NCBI GenBank assembly: GCA_029876055.1 | Contig: CM056876.1 | Span: forward strand, 2,790,001 to 2,854,000 | Direction of reading: 5' to 3' | Length of the DNA: 64,000 nt | DNA from: Madurella fahalii | Lineage: Eukaryota > Ascomycota > Sordariomycetes > Sordariales | Shown: piece after piece, positions 21,896-33,839 of the stretch | Layout of the letters: every line of letters begins with the position of its first letter | Position numbering within the stretch: the stretch's first letter is position 1 | Position numbers and translations under genes: made by a program | Notes under the pieces: generated by a model | Database searches by the model: none | Told to the model about the DNA's origin: nothing | What the model saw: only the letters and a program-made list of their open reading frames with translations

Positions 21896-23698
21896 TGAAA
21901 CCTTTAATCTACCGATTAGATATTTGTAGTTTTTGGCACCGGATATGTAGGCCGTCGTTGAACGGATTTTCCTCTGCGTGCTCCCACGTACGTATGACAA
22001 TCTGCCAGAGGGAATGGAGAGCTCCGCTACGAAGGGAACCTTCAACGACCAGTCCGGCCCGACTGTCGAAGCCGTTCACTATATACTTGAGTACAGAGCA
22101 ATCCCAAAGACACGCATTCGCGGGGTAGCTAGGCAAGGTACTTTTGCTGCTGTATATATCTGTGCCTCAGCAGCAAGGGCATTGCATGCGAAGTCGGCTA
22201 ATTTGGGTACAATTTCCCAACTGCATCCAGACCGATGTTCCATCAACACCACCCCTCCAGGCTGAATTGTATCCCTGCTGGCATTTGGGCGGTGAGTCTT
22301 CAGCCAGTTATTCGCCCCTCCTACTGTTACACAACGCAGGTAGCGGTTCGCCACAGACTTAGCTCTACCAGAACAAGGGTGCCGTCTCCGAGCCATTGTA
22401 ACACAATGGAAATGAGATGTCAATGCATCCGGGACCTCTGCAGCACTGCCTGAATATAGGTGAAGGTTTTGCGAGTCAGACGCTTCGTTTGTGGGCTCTA
22501 TAGGCTAAGGTACTCATACTCTCGATCGCTATCTAGATAGTATCCAATTCTATGCCTTTTTCTTTACGTACATAGCAGGAGAAGGGGGCATCTGCCACTA
22601 CATAGACCGTATATCCCAGCGCTGACAATTCCGGAATGCGGACGACATCCTGACACTGAACCAGGCGACATTATCTTACTAGTAGATGTGCTATTGCTAA
22701 TGCTCGGCGATAGGTCAGGTATGGTAACGTGATGATCAAGACTCACCTCCCCATCCCCGCTAGGTATTGTACACTTATTCTGGAAGCTATCTTACGTATG
22801 AAGTGATCTCCCTCTAATTAGAGGAAGCTATCTCTGGATATATTCTCTTAACCTTGTCTGGGTTCTCGGAAGCCCTGCCTCTTCCCCCTCCCGGCCTTTG
22901 TTTTGTAGCTATGTGAGTGTCGATGTGTATTTCTGTTCCATTCATTGCTGCGAAGGGGGCGGATATGATAAGAGAGGGCTGGAGCCATGTTTGAGCACGG
23001 TGTGACAGGACATGAGCCTTGAAAATGCCTCAGTTAAATGTTTTACGCCGGCAATTGTGACTGGTCTCGGATAACCTGAGTACGAATATCTTCGCTGAAA
23101 TTGCCTATCAAATGCAATGGGCCAAGATAGCCCTTAGCTGTACTCCTGTTTCCTCCTGGGTGAAACAGAACTGTCGCTGCTGTACTCAGGTCGGCGGAGA
23201 AGGCGGCGGCTCCGGTTGCTTCGTTCAACTCTGCAAGATCCGCATCCTTGGATCTCCTTGTCCCGGTAACTGTGACTTTCCTCCAACGCCAGAGTAGTAC
23301 GGTCGATAGATCCGAGAACAACTCGTTATCTTCGTCCAAGACCGCGCGGGTGTCCGGCCGGGTCAGTGGGAAACAGGAACTACTACGTAAACGAGGATCT
23401 TACGCCGTATGGCGTTCGTGAAGAGTATTGAGGGCCTTAGTGAGATGATTATTGTTGCGGATTTCAACAATGGGACTGGAGTCATTGCACATCTTCAATA
23501 CAACCCTTTGGCTCCTTAGCTATAAATTATCATCCACGAGAGACGTTCTCGTACGAATTTGACGCCTTGGGCGGGATTTGATATCAAGTTCCATGGCTAT
23601 AGCTCTGCACCATCCAGCTCTTCCTTAGGCGGCCTATTCTCAAATCCAGTTTGGCGGTGGCCCCAGTAACCTTTCCCAGCGAAGGACTGGGCGCTGTC
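21896..23698. other. Intergenic region with a dispersed repeat copy
   Basis: Several short frames lack features, including minus 23043-23339. Around 22795-22945 the sequence resembles 2355-2555: a degenerate CTCCCTCT palindrome followed by similar CCTTGTCTGG, CCCTTTGTTTT and GATGTGTATTTCTG blocks. It is therefore another copy of the repeat in the left island. Confidence 0.5.
22795..22945 (+). repeat. Second copy of the 2355-2555 dispersed repeat
   Basis: Shared landmarks in the same order are GATCTCCCTCT...AGAGG, ACCTTGT-TGGG, CCCCCTC/CCCTTGTTTT and GATGTGTATTTCTG-CCATTCAT. The divergence is large, and no coding capacity or target duplication can be seen. Confidence 0.55.
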
Positions 23699-25720
23699 CT
23701 AGCGTACCGAGGATTTTCGATGACCGACACGAGTCGGCGCATCCTGACTCAACTCTTCAGCGTCATCGACATCTTCCGGCCCGTGGTTGTGTTCTTCCAA
23801 TGTCGGAGCCAGCTTCGTCTTGGGCCAACTTAGCCTTCCTCTCCGAGACGACTGAGCCTCATGACATCGGATGCAGAATATGCCGCGCGTTGTCATAGCA
23901 TACCGGAGATTCTCGATTTTGCGCTTGCATTTCCGACATCGAAAACATTCAGTACAAAAGGCTTCGTCTCCAACCAAGATCGCGAGATCCATGATCTTGC
24001 TTCGGCATTGTGAGCAGTTGTATACGCAGTTGTTGCAAATGAGCGATCCATCTCCCTGGAGGAGCAGGTCTGAGTCGTTATCGATTTGCACGCCGCAGAT
24101 TCCGCATCGAAAGCAATCAATGTGCCAATGGTTTCCACCTGTCGTCAGTTAGCTCCAATTAGTAATCTAGTGTTAAACTCAAGTGCCCGGTTGTAAGAGA
24201 TATTTCGACTGACCTAGTTCGAACGCCTTTCCTGCCTCGATAATCTAATTCCCAATTCGGAGTTAATGGCTGCCGCGAAACTGCACCGGGTAGTATATCA
24301 AACGGAGCTTCTTACCGCACCACATCCCTTACAATGAAGCCATAGCTCTTCATCCGACAGCCCATCAGTCTCAGAAAGAGATCCGGTGTCGTCGATGTTC
24401 GAAACATTCTCCGAGGCTACGGAGTGTGACGGCAGCGGCGTAGAACCTGAACCACTGCTAGAGGACTCCGGACCATGAACCGTCTTTCTATCCTCGACGC
24501 TGTTTCGGCGTAGTTCGTCATCTTTTACCCGGTCCGTTGTCGTCACGGTTTCGGTCCCGGAACCTGCTGATGCTAAGCGACCGAGCAGCGTATGCTCTGC
24601 CGAAACATCATCCAAAATATTCCCCGACAATACGGGTTGGACGGGTTGGTCATTGGTCGGTGTTACACAACCATCTATGGACTCAGAGCCGGGGGGATTC
24701 GGCGAAACTTCGAGGCCAAAATGGTTGATTGCCAGGGTGCCGCCCTCTGGCTCCACTAAGGATTCATCCGCGGTATGGATGAGGTAGTACTTCCCATTCG
24801 CAATATCAAGTGTTGTTAGTGGCATAGCGATGACTGAGATCACAGAGATATCTGCTAGGCTGTAACCCGAAAATGCGGACCAGGCGTGCGACCGTTGGGC
24901 ACTACTGACGAACGAGCGGTCACACTCTAGCTGGTTCGCATTCTTGCGGTATACCCGCGACTGTTCGAGGATATTCTCAAAGGCAAACTTGATGAGTCCG
25001 CCGCCGAAGTTGCTGATGGTGCTCCGTACCGAGTGAGTGCGACCAATGCCCCTGATGGTTGAAGCATCACCATTCTGCCGCAGCCGAACAGTAGCATTAT
25101 CATCTTCTGGGTGTCGAGTTGCTATGCTTTGGGCGGCACACGAGTCGTCGGACTCAACGAGTTTCTGCCTTAGCTCCGTGTTTTGCGCAAGCACTTTCTC
25201 GATCAGGCTCTGCAGCTTCTCTTGACTCTGGTACGCTTCGACATCCGAGTCACTGCGGATACCGTCAACTTGAAGCAAAGCGAAAGTCATTTTCCACCAC
25301 TCACCATTGCAATATACTCATCATCAGCATCAAGGACTGCTGGTAGCGCCCTATCCTTGCGACGTGTTCGTCGATCTGCTTGGAGATCGTGACCCACGAG
25401 ATGGCGACCCGAACTCTAGCTTGGCCAGCCAGACGTTGAAGCAAGGTCTCAAAGGCTGAAGTTACTAGCATCGCATCAGCAAGAGTGATTCGAAGCTCAT
25501 CAACCTGGATCAACCCCCGACGGGGATTTGGCGTATCAAGGCGGTAGAGCAACCGCTGGATCGAACGCAAGGCGATTTCGGCATGCCGGACCTCCTTTTG
25601 CGCATCTCGGATGGTTGTCGGCGCATTTCGAATCGAAGAAAGCCCTTCAAGAAGGGAATAAACTTTGCCTGTTGCCGTGAGAAGGCCGACGACGGCCGAT
25701 GTGATGCTCAATGGATCCAT
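23699..25720 (-). CDS. PigL_N-LIM fusion protein, 607 aa
   Basis: Exons 25720-25305, 25252-24316, 24244-24214 and 24138-23699 total 1824 nt in frame. Residues 1 to about 140 (MDPLSITSAVVGLLTATGKV, then leucine-rich helices) match the N-terminal domain common to fungal STAND/NLR-like proteins (PigL_N). A short coiled coil (QEKLQSLIEKVLAQNTELRQKL) and a Ser/Thr-rich linker follow. The last about 150 residues form two LIM zinc fingers: CKGCGAV...HWHIDCFRCGIC...CNNC and CSQC...CTECFRCRKC...CIRC. The LIM part resembles the LIM region of fungal Rga-type Rho GAPs, but no RhoGAP domain follows. The first LIM finger is assembled from three exons, one only 31 nt long, and the splice phases all agree. 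The function is unknown; a signalling or incompatibility-type scaffold is a guess. Confidence 0.85.
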
Positions 25721-26899
25721 GGGCGGAACGACATCCGTGGTGTTGCCATTCCTTCCGTTTGACGAGAATCGCAATGATCAGCTTGAAGCCTTCTCAATCC
25801 ACTTTGTCCAGGGGCGGTCCAGGCCTAAGTATGGCTGAGGTGCCACGTTGTACTGTACAACCCGCGTGGGGTCGACGCGCATACTCCGCCTCTTGGTTGG
25901 CGCTTCTTAGCTCGTTTCGACGCACCCGCCATTGGCTTGGGAACGCCACACTGGAGACAAAAAGGCAAAGCCTTGGATCAGAGCTTCACGAACTTCACCA
26001 TATTTTCTCAGAGAATGGAGAGACTCCCATCATCAGCTTCCATCACTTACACCTCCGGCGACTTCCTAGTAACACCTTTACCGTCCTTCCATCCGCCTTG
26101 ATGTAAGACGACGAAGTTAACGATGCCAAGTCTCTCGCACCCAAAGCCCCCGCCCTGGACCCTCGGTGGCTTCGGCAATTGAGGCACAAACCTCTCTAAC
26201 GGTGGCTGAGTCGACGCCTCTGCAGAAGGCTATATCTATGTCCCAATAAGGCTTACAGGAACTGTACGGGCTGCAAGGTTATTCTAAGACATTTCTCTAC
26301 GCTAGCTTCTGACCCATATGCGCCTGACGATAGAGAGGGGAGCCTAAAATTTCCCCTATGATACTTATATAGTAAGCTTGATGGTCGGAGAATGAACTTT
26401 GGCAGGAAATCTATGACAGTTTGGATTGGAAATGTCACGGACTAATCTACTCCAACGAGTCCAACCCATTTATGATCTACAATAGGGCTGTTCAGTTAAC
26501 CTTTTCTAGTCAGTTGATATCTCGTTTGGGAGGTAAGTGTCGAGTGCGGTGTTGTAGGGGGGTTAATGGCATCACCAGGGGACTCAGAGACTTACATCGC
26601 ATCAATAATGCGGCTCATGAAGTATGTAACCTACACAGGTGTGGGAAAGAAATGTTGAATTTGTCAACTTCATCACACGTTATGACGCTTGTTACCGCTT
26701 TTTGTGCGGATTCTCGCAACAGCAACTCTAGCGACAGTTCTTTTTCATCACACGATCCAATGTTACCCGCTATTGATAGCTTAAAAGGATGCAGCTAGAA
26801 AAATAACCAGTGTCACAGCCGAACCGCATTGTTGCGATTTCCATCTATCCACACCTAGCCACCCAACCTCCCTCCCCCCTTCAAAATATCACCGGCTAA
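25721..26899. other. Intergenic region
   Basis: I see no gene. It holds the promoter of the LIM gene at its left and the 3' flank of the secreted protein gene at its right. Frames at 25711-26106 and 26421-26798 on the plus strand have no recognisable features. Confidence 0.4.
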
Positions 26900-27634
26900 T
26901 TACTCCCCCTCATACCCGGGACAGATCGAGCAGCCGGGCTTCATATCGGTATGGTCGCACGGCTCCAGCAGCGGCTCCCACTCCGCGACGGTGGTGTTCG
27001 TCCCCGCACACACCCTGCCCACGGGGCCCAGGCCGTCCCCCTCGGCCTCGCCGCTCCGCCGGCACCACCACATCCAGTTCTTGAGCAGGCACTGCCTGTA
27101 GCACCGCGTCTCGAGATGGCTCTCCAGGCACTTCCAGTGCGGCTTGATGCTGGGGTACGAACACCCGTCCGGTCCGGGGCACGCGGGCGGTTCGTACGGG
27201 ACCATGTCGAAGGCCTGGATGGTCCAGAGGGTCCAGATCGCGGTGGCCGTGATGTTTGTGACGGTGGGGGCTGCGCCGGCGGCGGAGACGGTGCGCTGCG
27301 TGATCTGCGTCTCGGTCTTGATGTAGGGCGCGGATTCTGGGTCCGGCGAGGTAGGCCAGGGGTCGATGACGGTGACTTGGTCGACAGTTACGGCGGCGGC
27401 GTCGGTGTAGGTTGTGGAGTAGATAGTTGTGAGCGTGGTGGGATAGGTGAGGTCTGCGGGATCAACCATGGCTGTTGGTTTGTTAGATGTGTTTTTTTTC
27501 TGGATGTTTAGGCGTTTGGGGTGGTTTAACTGACTCGTCGTTGTTTCCTCTGCTCCGGTAGCCGTCTGCGCGGCAACAAAAGGATGGCCATAGCTAGTAA
27601 TCGCCACAGAGAGGCAGAGTTGTAATACTCTCAT
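26900..27634 (-). CDS. Small secreted cysteine-rich protein
   Basis: The start at 27634 gives a clear signal peptide (MRVLQLCLSVAITSYGHPF...AQTA). An upstream in-frame Met would mask it, so the inner Met is chosen. A Thr/Ser-rich stalk follows, and the last about 100 residues contain ten cysteines (for example ACPGPDGC, RCYRQC, PGCSIC). A 63-nt segment beginning GTCAGT and ending CTAACAAACCAACAG is probably an intron; removal keeps the frame (about 223 aa spliced, 244 aa unspliced). No family is recognised. Such proteins act outside the cell or in the wall; an effector role is only a possibility. Confidence 0.75.
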   Translation of the reverse strand: MRVLQLCLSVAITSYGHPFVAAQTATGAEETTTSQLNHPKRLNIQKKNTSNKPTAMVDPADLTYPTTLTTIYSTTYTDAAAVTVDQVTVIDPWPTSPDPESAPYIKTETQITQRTVSAAGAAPTVTNITATAIWTLWTIQAFDMVPYEPPACPGPDGCSYPSIKPHWKCLESHLETRCYRQCLLKNWMWWCRRSGEAEGDGLGPVGRVCAGTNTTVAEWEPLLEPCDHTDMKPGCSICPGYEGE

Positions 27635-28590
27635 CTTGCTGCTGTCTGTCCGTAGCACAGCTTGGTCTGCTACCCCAGCTTTCAATTGTGCAGAGAGCGG
27701 TCGGGGTTCGTCCGCCTTTTATTGCTCTTGGCCGTTCGGCACCTACCGAGGGTTCAGATTTAGATGCCGGATCATTTATTAAGCGATCACCTTACAGGGA
27801 GCAGGCGGTTAATCTAGGTAATCTATCTGGCCGAGTCGGCGGTCCGAGCGGTATAAAGCAGATCCGAGCACCCTGAATTCAGTAGCAGCACCGATCCATA
27901 GCAAGCGTCGATCTTGTTGGATAGTTCGTTGTAATCCAGAGCAAGTTACTGACTCCAGAGCTTGTTGCCTCGTCACCGGTATACTGCCCGATGCCTTGTA
28001 GCTACGTCTAATACCGTCCATTCCTCACGTAGCTTAGGCACCCTTAGGGAATCCGCCTAATTACGTTACGATTAGAACTTAGCCGGAAAAAAATTTATCG
28101 ATGCGCTGTGAAGAAACGTTGTGACTGTTGGCTGAATAGCTTAGTTGGAAATAATTATGGTTAGCCGCCTGCTTACGATCAACAGTAACGCGGCTAATCC
28201 GCAGGTACTAGGCTGCGGTGTATAAAACACGATAATAAACATCACGTTCAGCGGTGGACGACCTGTTCCGACTAGCTTCCATAGCCATGCCGCAATAGGA
28301 CGTGTCGAAGAAAAGCGTGTATTGTCAGTGCATGTACCTTTGTGTAGTATCCTCGGATCACTATGAACTCGGTAGCCGTGCTTTACCTTGCCTCTCTGAA
28401 ATGAATTGTCTAGGTTCCAGAGCCAGATTTGCCATGTTAGTGAGTACCAGTATGTATGCTTATAATTATGAGGTAAACTCTCGGAGCCCCACCAACAACA
28501 AGAATGCGAATAACGCCCATAGTCGTCCCGGCTTGTAGAGGCGTTCACCTCTATGTCACAAGTTTTGTCTTCTGCGCGATGGGGGATGTA
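27635..28590. other. Intergenic region
   Basis: No gene is visible. The minus frame 28141-28548 is open for 135 codons without features. The stretch around 27840-28030 looks like decayed repeat but shows no boundaries. Confidence 0.4.
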
Positions 28591-30593
28591 TTAGTGCGGA
28601 ACAGCCATTGGGAATGCAGGTTTAGACGCATCACCCACGCCAAGCGGTAGCGAAAACAGGAAGCTCAAAGCTGCGGCAATCAGATATATGAGCCAGACGT
28701 TACCCATTGCGCTTGTGATCTGTGGGCCAACAACGGCCTTGTCGGCCGCAGACAGGCTTTTGTAGGCAGCACTGCTGGTTCCGGCGACCAACTGCGTGAT
28801 TTCATCCGGCGGGACATGCGACAGAGCATGGCTGATGTTTTGCATGGCAGTGTTGTGGAAAACCGTTCCGGGTATGGCGGGAAAATCACCATGCCCAGAT
28901 CCTGCGCTGTGGAGAAGGATGGTCAGCGCAGGAACCGGATACACTTGACGTCCAGCCGTTTAGCGTGGCATTTGGACATTTGCCTTACCTATTGTCATTG
29001 CTCCAACGGCGTTCGCAATGTCCGTGGCAGAAACAAGGGACTGTGCGATGGGGAAGCCAGCGACGATATAACAACCTGCTCCGGCGCCAATGAGTATGGT
29101 GTAGCCGTATATGTTCGCATTCGGCGTATCTTGTCCGATGGTGTCTGTCGCCGTCGGTCGTCAGTTTCCCTTCTGCATCTTACTTTGGGCATTCCAGGTC
29201 CGGCAACGCACACATAAGGGCGCCTACTAGCTCCAAGCCGCTCCCGACAATGTACCAGGGCGAGATATAGGACAGCTTTCCCATGAGTACACCGTTAACC
29301 ATGGAAACCGCAACCATGAAGACAATCAAGGGGAGGAGCCTGATGCCTACGTCGAGCGGGCCATCCCCCTAGAAACGTTATTAGAGGCGAGCAATCCACA
29401 TCTACCGCAGGGAATCTGACTCGCTCGGACGAACTGGAAAAATAGCGGGATGTAGTACGTCATGGCCTACATGAGAGATTAATCGGTGGTCTGTATGAGA
29501 GCTCATAGAGAACTTGCCAGAATAATCCCCGATGACAAGAATACTTGGAGCTGCAGGTTCACCAGGGTCGGTTTTCCCAGGAAATGGGCCGGGTACAGTC
29601 TGTCTTCCTTAGACACTCCCGGATGGAACTTGACAAGGAGGATCGTCACGACCAAGAGGATGCCAGACGCCGTCCACAGGCCAATCAAGGTGCCGGATTC
29701 TCAGGGGTACAAGCTGCCGCCGAAAGTAATGGCCATAGTGAAGCAGGCAGAGCCAGCCAGAAATACGCTCATCATCAGCCAGTCCATCATTCTGCACCTG
29801 TCTTTGTATGTCTTGCCGGGCTGAGGGTCTATGGACAGAAACAGGAGCAGATACGCAGGTGCGAAGACGGCGCCGACAACAAGGTTGATGTAGAAGCCCT
29901 AAAAGTAAAATAGCTGTCAGTGAAGAGACGCTGTAGGGGGACATGCAGGGTGCAGACCCATCGCCAGGTCGCGCTGCTCGTCGCAAAAGCCCCGCCAACC
30001 TATGTCTAATTAGCACCTTTTTCTTCGGAGGGAATTTGTAGAGATGCATGTAGCCGGTGCGTTCCATTGGCAAATGAGGCATACCAGAGGACCTAAGACC
30101 GTTCCTCCCCAGATGGCAGTGCTGCCAGCCATGTATGCTGGCCTCTCTTCCATGGTAGTCAAGACAGATACATATGTCATTGTTCCTGAATACATGCCAG
30201 ATCCACCGATGCCGGCAATGACGCGCCCTACTATCAGGGTCGGCATGTTAGGCGCCGCGCCGCAGAGCACACTGCCAACCTCGAACAGGAGGATGTTGAA
30301 GGTGTAGAGCGCCTTGAGACTGAAGATGCCGTACGCCTTGCCCCAAGAGAGAATGGCCATAGTGCCGAGGGCAAAGCCGGTTCCAATCCACGGCAGGAGG
30401 GCGACGTCGCCGTACTCGTTGATGATTGCAGGTTGGATATCGGCGACCTATTCACGATGATGATTCCGTCAATAGGGCAACGTAATGGAGAACGGGCCAA
30501 CGTAAATGTGAGACTACCTACGATGGTGTTATCCAAAGCGAAGAGAAACGTAGTCGACAGCATTGCCATGTAGGCAACAACCCACTGTTCCAT
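28591..30593 (-). CDS. MFS transporter, DHA2-type drug/metabolite efflux pump, 507 aa
   Basis: Exons on the minus strand are 30593-30522, 30447-30085, 29999-29958, 29898-29518, 29466-29425, 29368-29212, 29144-28989 and 28901-28591, totalling 1524 nt in frame. Hydrophobic segments and motifs fit the 14-TM DHA2 group: ALDNTIVADIQPAI, the motif-C-like stretch VIAGIGGSGMYSG, GFYINLVVG, AMTYYIPLFFQFVRGDGPLD, GYTILIGAGAGC. Two introns need GC-AG splicing (donors GCAAGT at 29517 and GCGAGT at 29424). The last exon uses the AG at 28902-28903; the AG five bases upstream would give the more conserved MTIAQDLGMVIF but shifts the frame, so either an unusual splice or a 1-nt deletion is present. It exports small molecules by proton antiport. 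Confidence 0.82.
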
Positions 30594-33500
30594 GGTGTAC
30601 GTTCAGCGCCGCTCTTCACGCTACATGGCTCAGGCGAGGAAGAAGGGAGAAGAGGGGGTGTGCTGCACCTTCCAGCCATAAATCATCCGGAGTGAAGAAT
30701 CCGTGTCGACGATGCCGATGCGGCCATAATCCGCTTGGGCCGCCTCGCTATCCTTCTCATAGGGAACTCCATCACCGAGTTAGCGAGACCCGCCGTCCTG
30801 ACTTGATGGGACAGGAGTGGACATGCTCCCTGACTTGCTGTTGGACCAAAGTCTGATAGCGGGGTGTTCGATGAGATTAGCCACTCAGTAGTAGTTGATT
30901 CGGAAGAGATCGGCGACCGGGTAATGGTGTTAACGAAGGATGTGAGTGTCGGCGGTCAGCTTGTAGGGTGTTCGGAACTGTGCTCTATGCTGGCTGCAGG
31001 TGAAGTTGCACTGATCCAAAGGGACTGGGACGGGGAAGCTGGTCCTTAATAGACAAGCGAATAGATGCCGAGTCACGGATCAAGCGGTCGTTCATAGTCA
31101 ATAAACGCGCTTGACGCCCTAGACGCGGCCGATTTGGCCGATGCCCCATTATGATTAGCCCGCGGCTGTCAGAAGCGCGGCAGTTTGCTCCGTTTCTGCA
31201 TGGCAAGCAGCCCATCTACATCGCCTCGGCCAGCAAGTTATTGAATAAGTTTTATTCTGAGAGAAGACACTCTCGTACACTCTTTTTGCTAGTTGCTGCC
31301 GCGCCACTCGTTGCTGGCGCAGTTCGTCGGCTCGCACCCGGCTGTCACGTCACGAAACAATGCTGACAAAGTTTGTGCTTGTTGAACGAAAAAGTGAGAG
31401 AGTAAGTTGCATACAAGCCAATTTTTATACCCATAGCTGTAGATTGAACAGTTAGAGCTGGTGACTCATGGTAATATCCTGGTGGGCCGCTGATGAAACC
31501 GTCCCTTTCGGGTTCCCAGATGATTGGGGACCGCATGGAACCGAGATGTCCGAGACGCTAACCATCGCACGAATTAACGACTTAGAGGCCCGTAGATGGG
31601 CTGCTGCTGTATTGCAAAACGCACTTTAGCTCAGAATCTGAAAGCGAGAATGGAAAGATAACAGGTCATCGAATCATGATGATTGTGACGGACACAAGAT
31701 TCTATTTCATAGAGCAGTTAGTTTGGTTGTTACTAATTAAGCAGAAAGGTGGTGCTAGCGTACCTTACGCTTCTGATTATCAATTAATAACTTGGAGATG
31801 TCATATTCGATTCTCGCCTCTGCCACCTTTGGAGTAACAATTGCCGGGCCTTCCATTCAACCCCGCATGGATAGTACCTGACTAAGGTAATTACCTAGTA
31901 GAGACCTGGGAGTTCTCACTGCGACCTACTTCTGTACTATGTATTCTCTGGGACACCAACCCCACATGTTCTTCTTGGCTCTGCCTCATGGAGCGCCTAC
32001 GGTAAGTCAGGTCGGTTCTGGGGTAGAATGACAGTTGCTGGCGTGCTGCTTCCGTGTCACTTTGAGGCTTTATGTTCTTTCCGACTGCTTTCTTATGTTA
32101 GGCTCTCTGTTGTGTACGAACGAACGAAAGTCCCTCGTTAAGATTAGGGCGCCGAGTCGTCAAAGTCTGCAACGAGCAGAGCATAATGCATGAGCCAGCC
32201 CTAGGGCGCCTGGATACTTGAGTCGTGCCCTCATCGGGTAAGTGGTCGGTAATTCGACCACTACTTACCTAGACAGAGATACCTGCTCGTTTGGCGAAAA
32301 CGCTGGAGAAAAGGGATTGCGACGAAATCGCGAAGGACAACTTTGATGGAGATCAAAGGCACGCTTTTGACAGCCGCTACTCAGTGCGCCTCGCCCGACT
32401 TCAATATCCAGATATGCACTATTCAATTGCTACCCGCTGGGACAGTGGTGGTGCGGGGATTTAGAGCCGCCCCTGTTGAGCCGCAAGCACCAGGCGTTGG
32501 CTGTGTTTTAGTGACTGAGAACGCTATATCCAGCACTGAGCCAAGTGCCGACGTGGAGAGATTGCTGGTCCTCCACAGCCGGATTGGCGAGGGACAGGAA
32601 AGGCTAGACTTGCCGTCGTCGGTGACTTGGCGAGCCTAAACTAGGTACTGTACACACATACATCCAATGCTGTGTCTCACTGCCTCGGTTCTAACGCTAG
32701 GCCCATTCCCCGCCAGACATGCTGAATTTGGCTCCACGTCAACAAATGGATCCATCTCAGCTACACTACAGTACACTTAGGTGTCGTGTAGACAGCATGC
32801 TTCTGCGGGGAATTGGAAAGACAAGCAATCAAGATGCGGGGAAGCCCGGACAGTTAGGGCAAATATCTTGGCTAGTGTAGAAAAGCTGCACATGGCCTAC
32901 AAATCGAACAAGCACGGGAATTGCGGGCGGCATGCCATGCCGGGGTTGGCGCCGTAATGTTGCACCTTGGCAGCGCCGGGGATGCGGGTCCCATGGGAGT
33001 TGGGGATGACGCTTGGCGGCCACGAAGCTGGGGGCTGTTGAGAGCAAGCAAAGGTTCTGCTGGAGGATGTCGTCCCCACACGCGGACAGAAACCTTGGAG
33101 AGCACCACGGTCTTGGGATGCGGGGTTTGCTCCATCAGACCAACATATATCCATCCAAATTCTGCGTGGAGCAAACAAAAACGCGTTTTGGGCTCGTGTT
33201 GGGCCAAGTATACTGTATTGTAATCGGGGTAATGGAGCAGTCCACTAATAAGGGACGCCAACACCTGTGGTGAGCACCCGGCCAACAGGCCCACAGTGGG
33301 TCTGGGAGCCAACTCAGTTCGGAGGAGCTTCCATGTTAATAAACGCAAAAGCGGGAACATCCCCGCGATGACTCCAAGGCCTTTCTGGGGCGCCCCGGAT
33401 ATGGCGTGGATCCTTTCCCCCGCGGCACACTCTCCTTGGGGTCCGCTCCCCGCGCAAGCTGCACGCTGCCTGCCATCCCGAGACGACAATTGCCACGCTG

Positions 33501-33839
33501 GAGCTTGCCGAGGTCGACTGCCGTGGCCACCGCTACCCAAGGTGCGGCTCTCAGCTGCGCGCTTGGAACGCCATCTTGGCAACCCTTCGTTTGGATCCCC
33601 CATGGGGCTCCGTACGGAGCCCGCCCAGCGGGCGGCGATGGGGGTGGACCACACGGCCACCAGCGTCGTCCTCCCTTGAGACGCAGCTGACGTTAAAGAG
33701 GACCGGTGCGCATCTGTCCGTCCTCTTTCGTGTCGCTCCCTCTTCGCCATCACCAAGCTGACGAGCCTCGAGTCGAGTTGAACCCTTGTCCGACCGACGA
33801 CATCCCCTATACGAGTGATCTCCCAGCGACGACCGCGCA
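30594..33839. other. Long intergenic region between two MFS genes
   Basis: Divergent MFS genes flank the region, so both promoters lie in it. The right part (32870-33800) is GC-rich and open on both strands, but the frames lack features and are rejected. A hairpin-forming AAGGTGG/CCACCTT pair lies near 31746-31843. The plus frame 32343-32639 is an unsupported 98-codon orphan. Confidence 0.4.

Noticed and set aside
31746..31843. tRNA-like stretch with AAGGTGG/CCACCTT pairing and a TTCGATTC sequence
   Set aside because: No proper D-arm, anticodon arm or 5-bp T-stem can be drawn, so it is only a hairpin-capable sequence.
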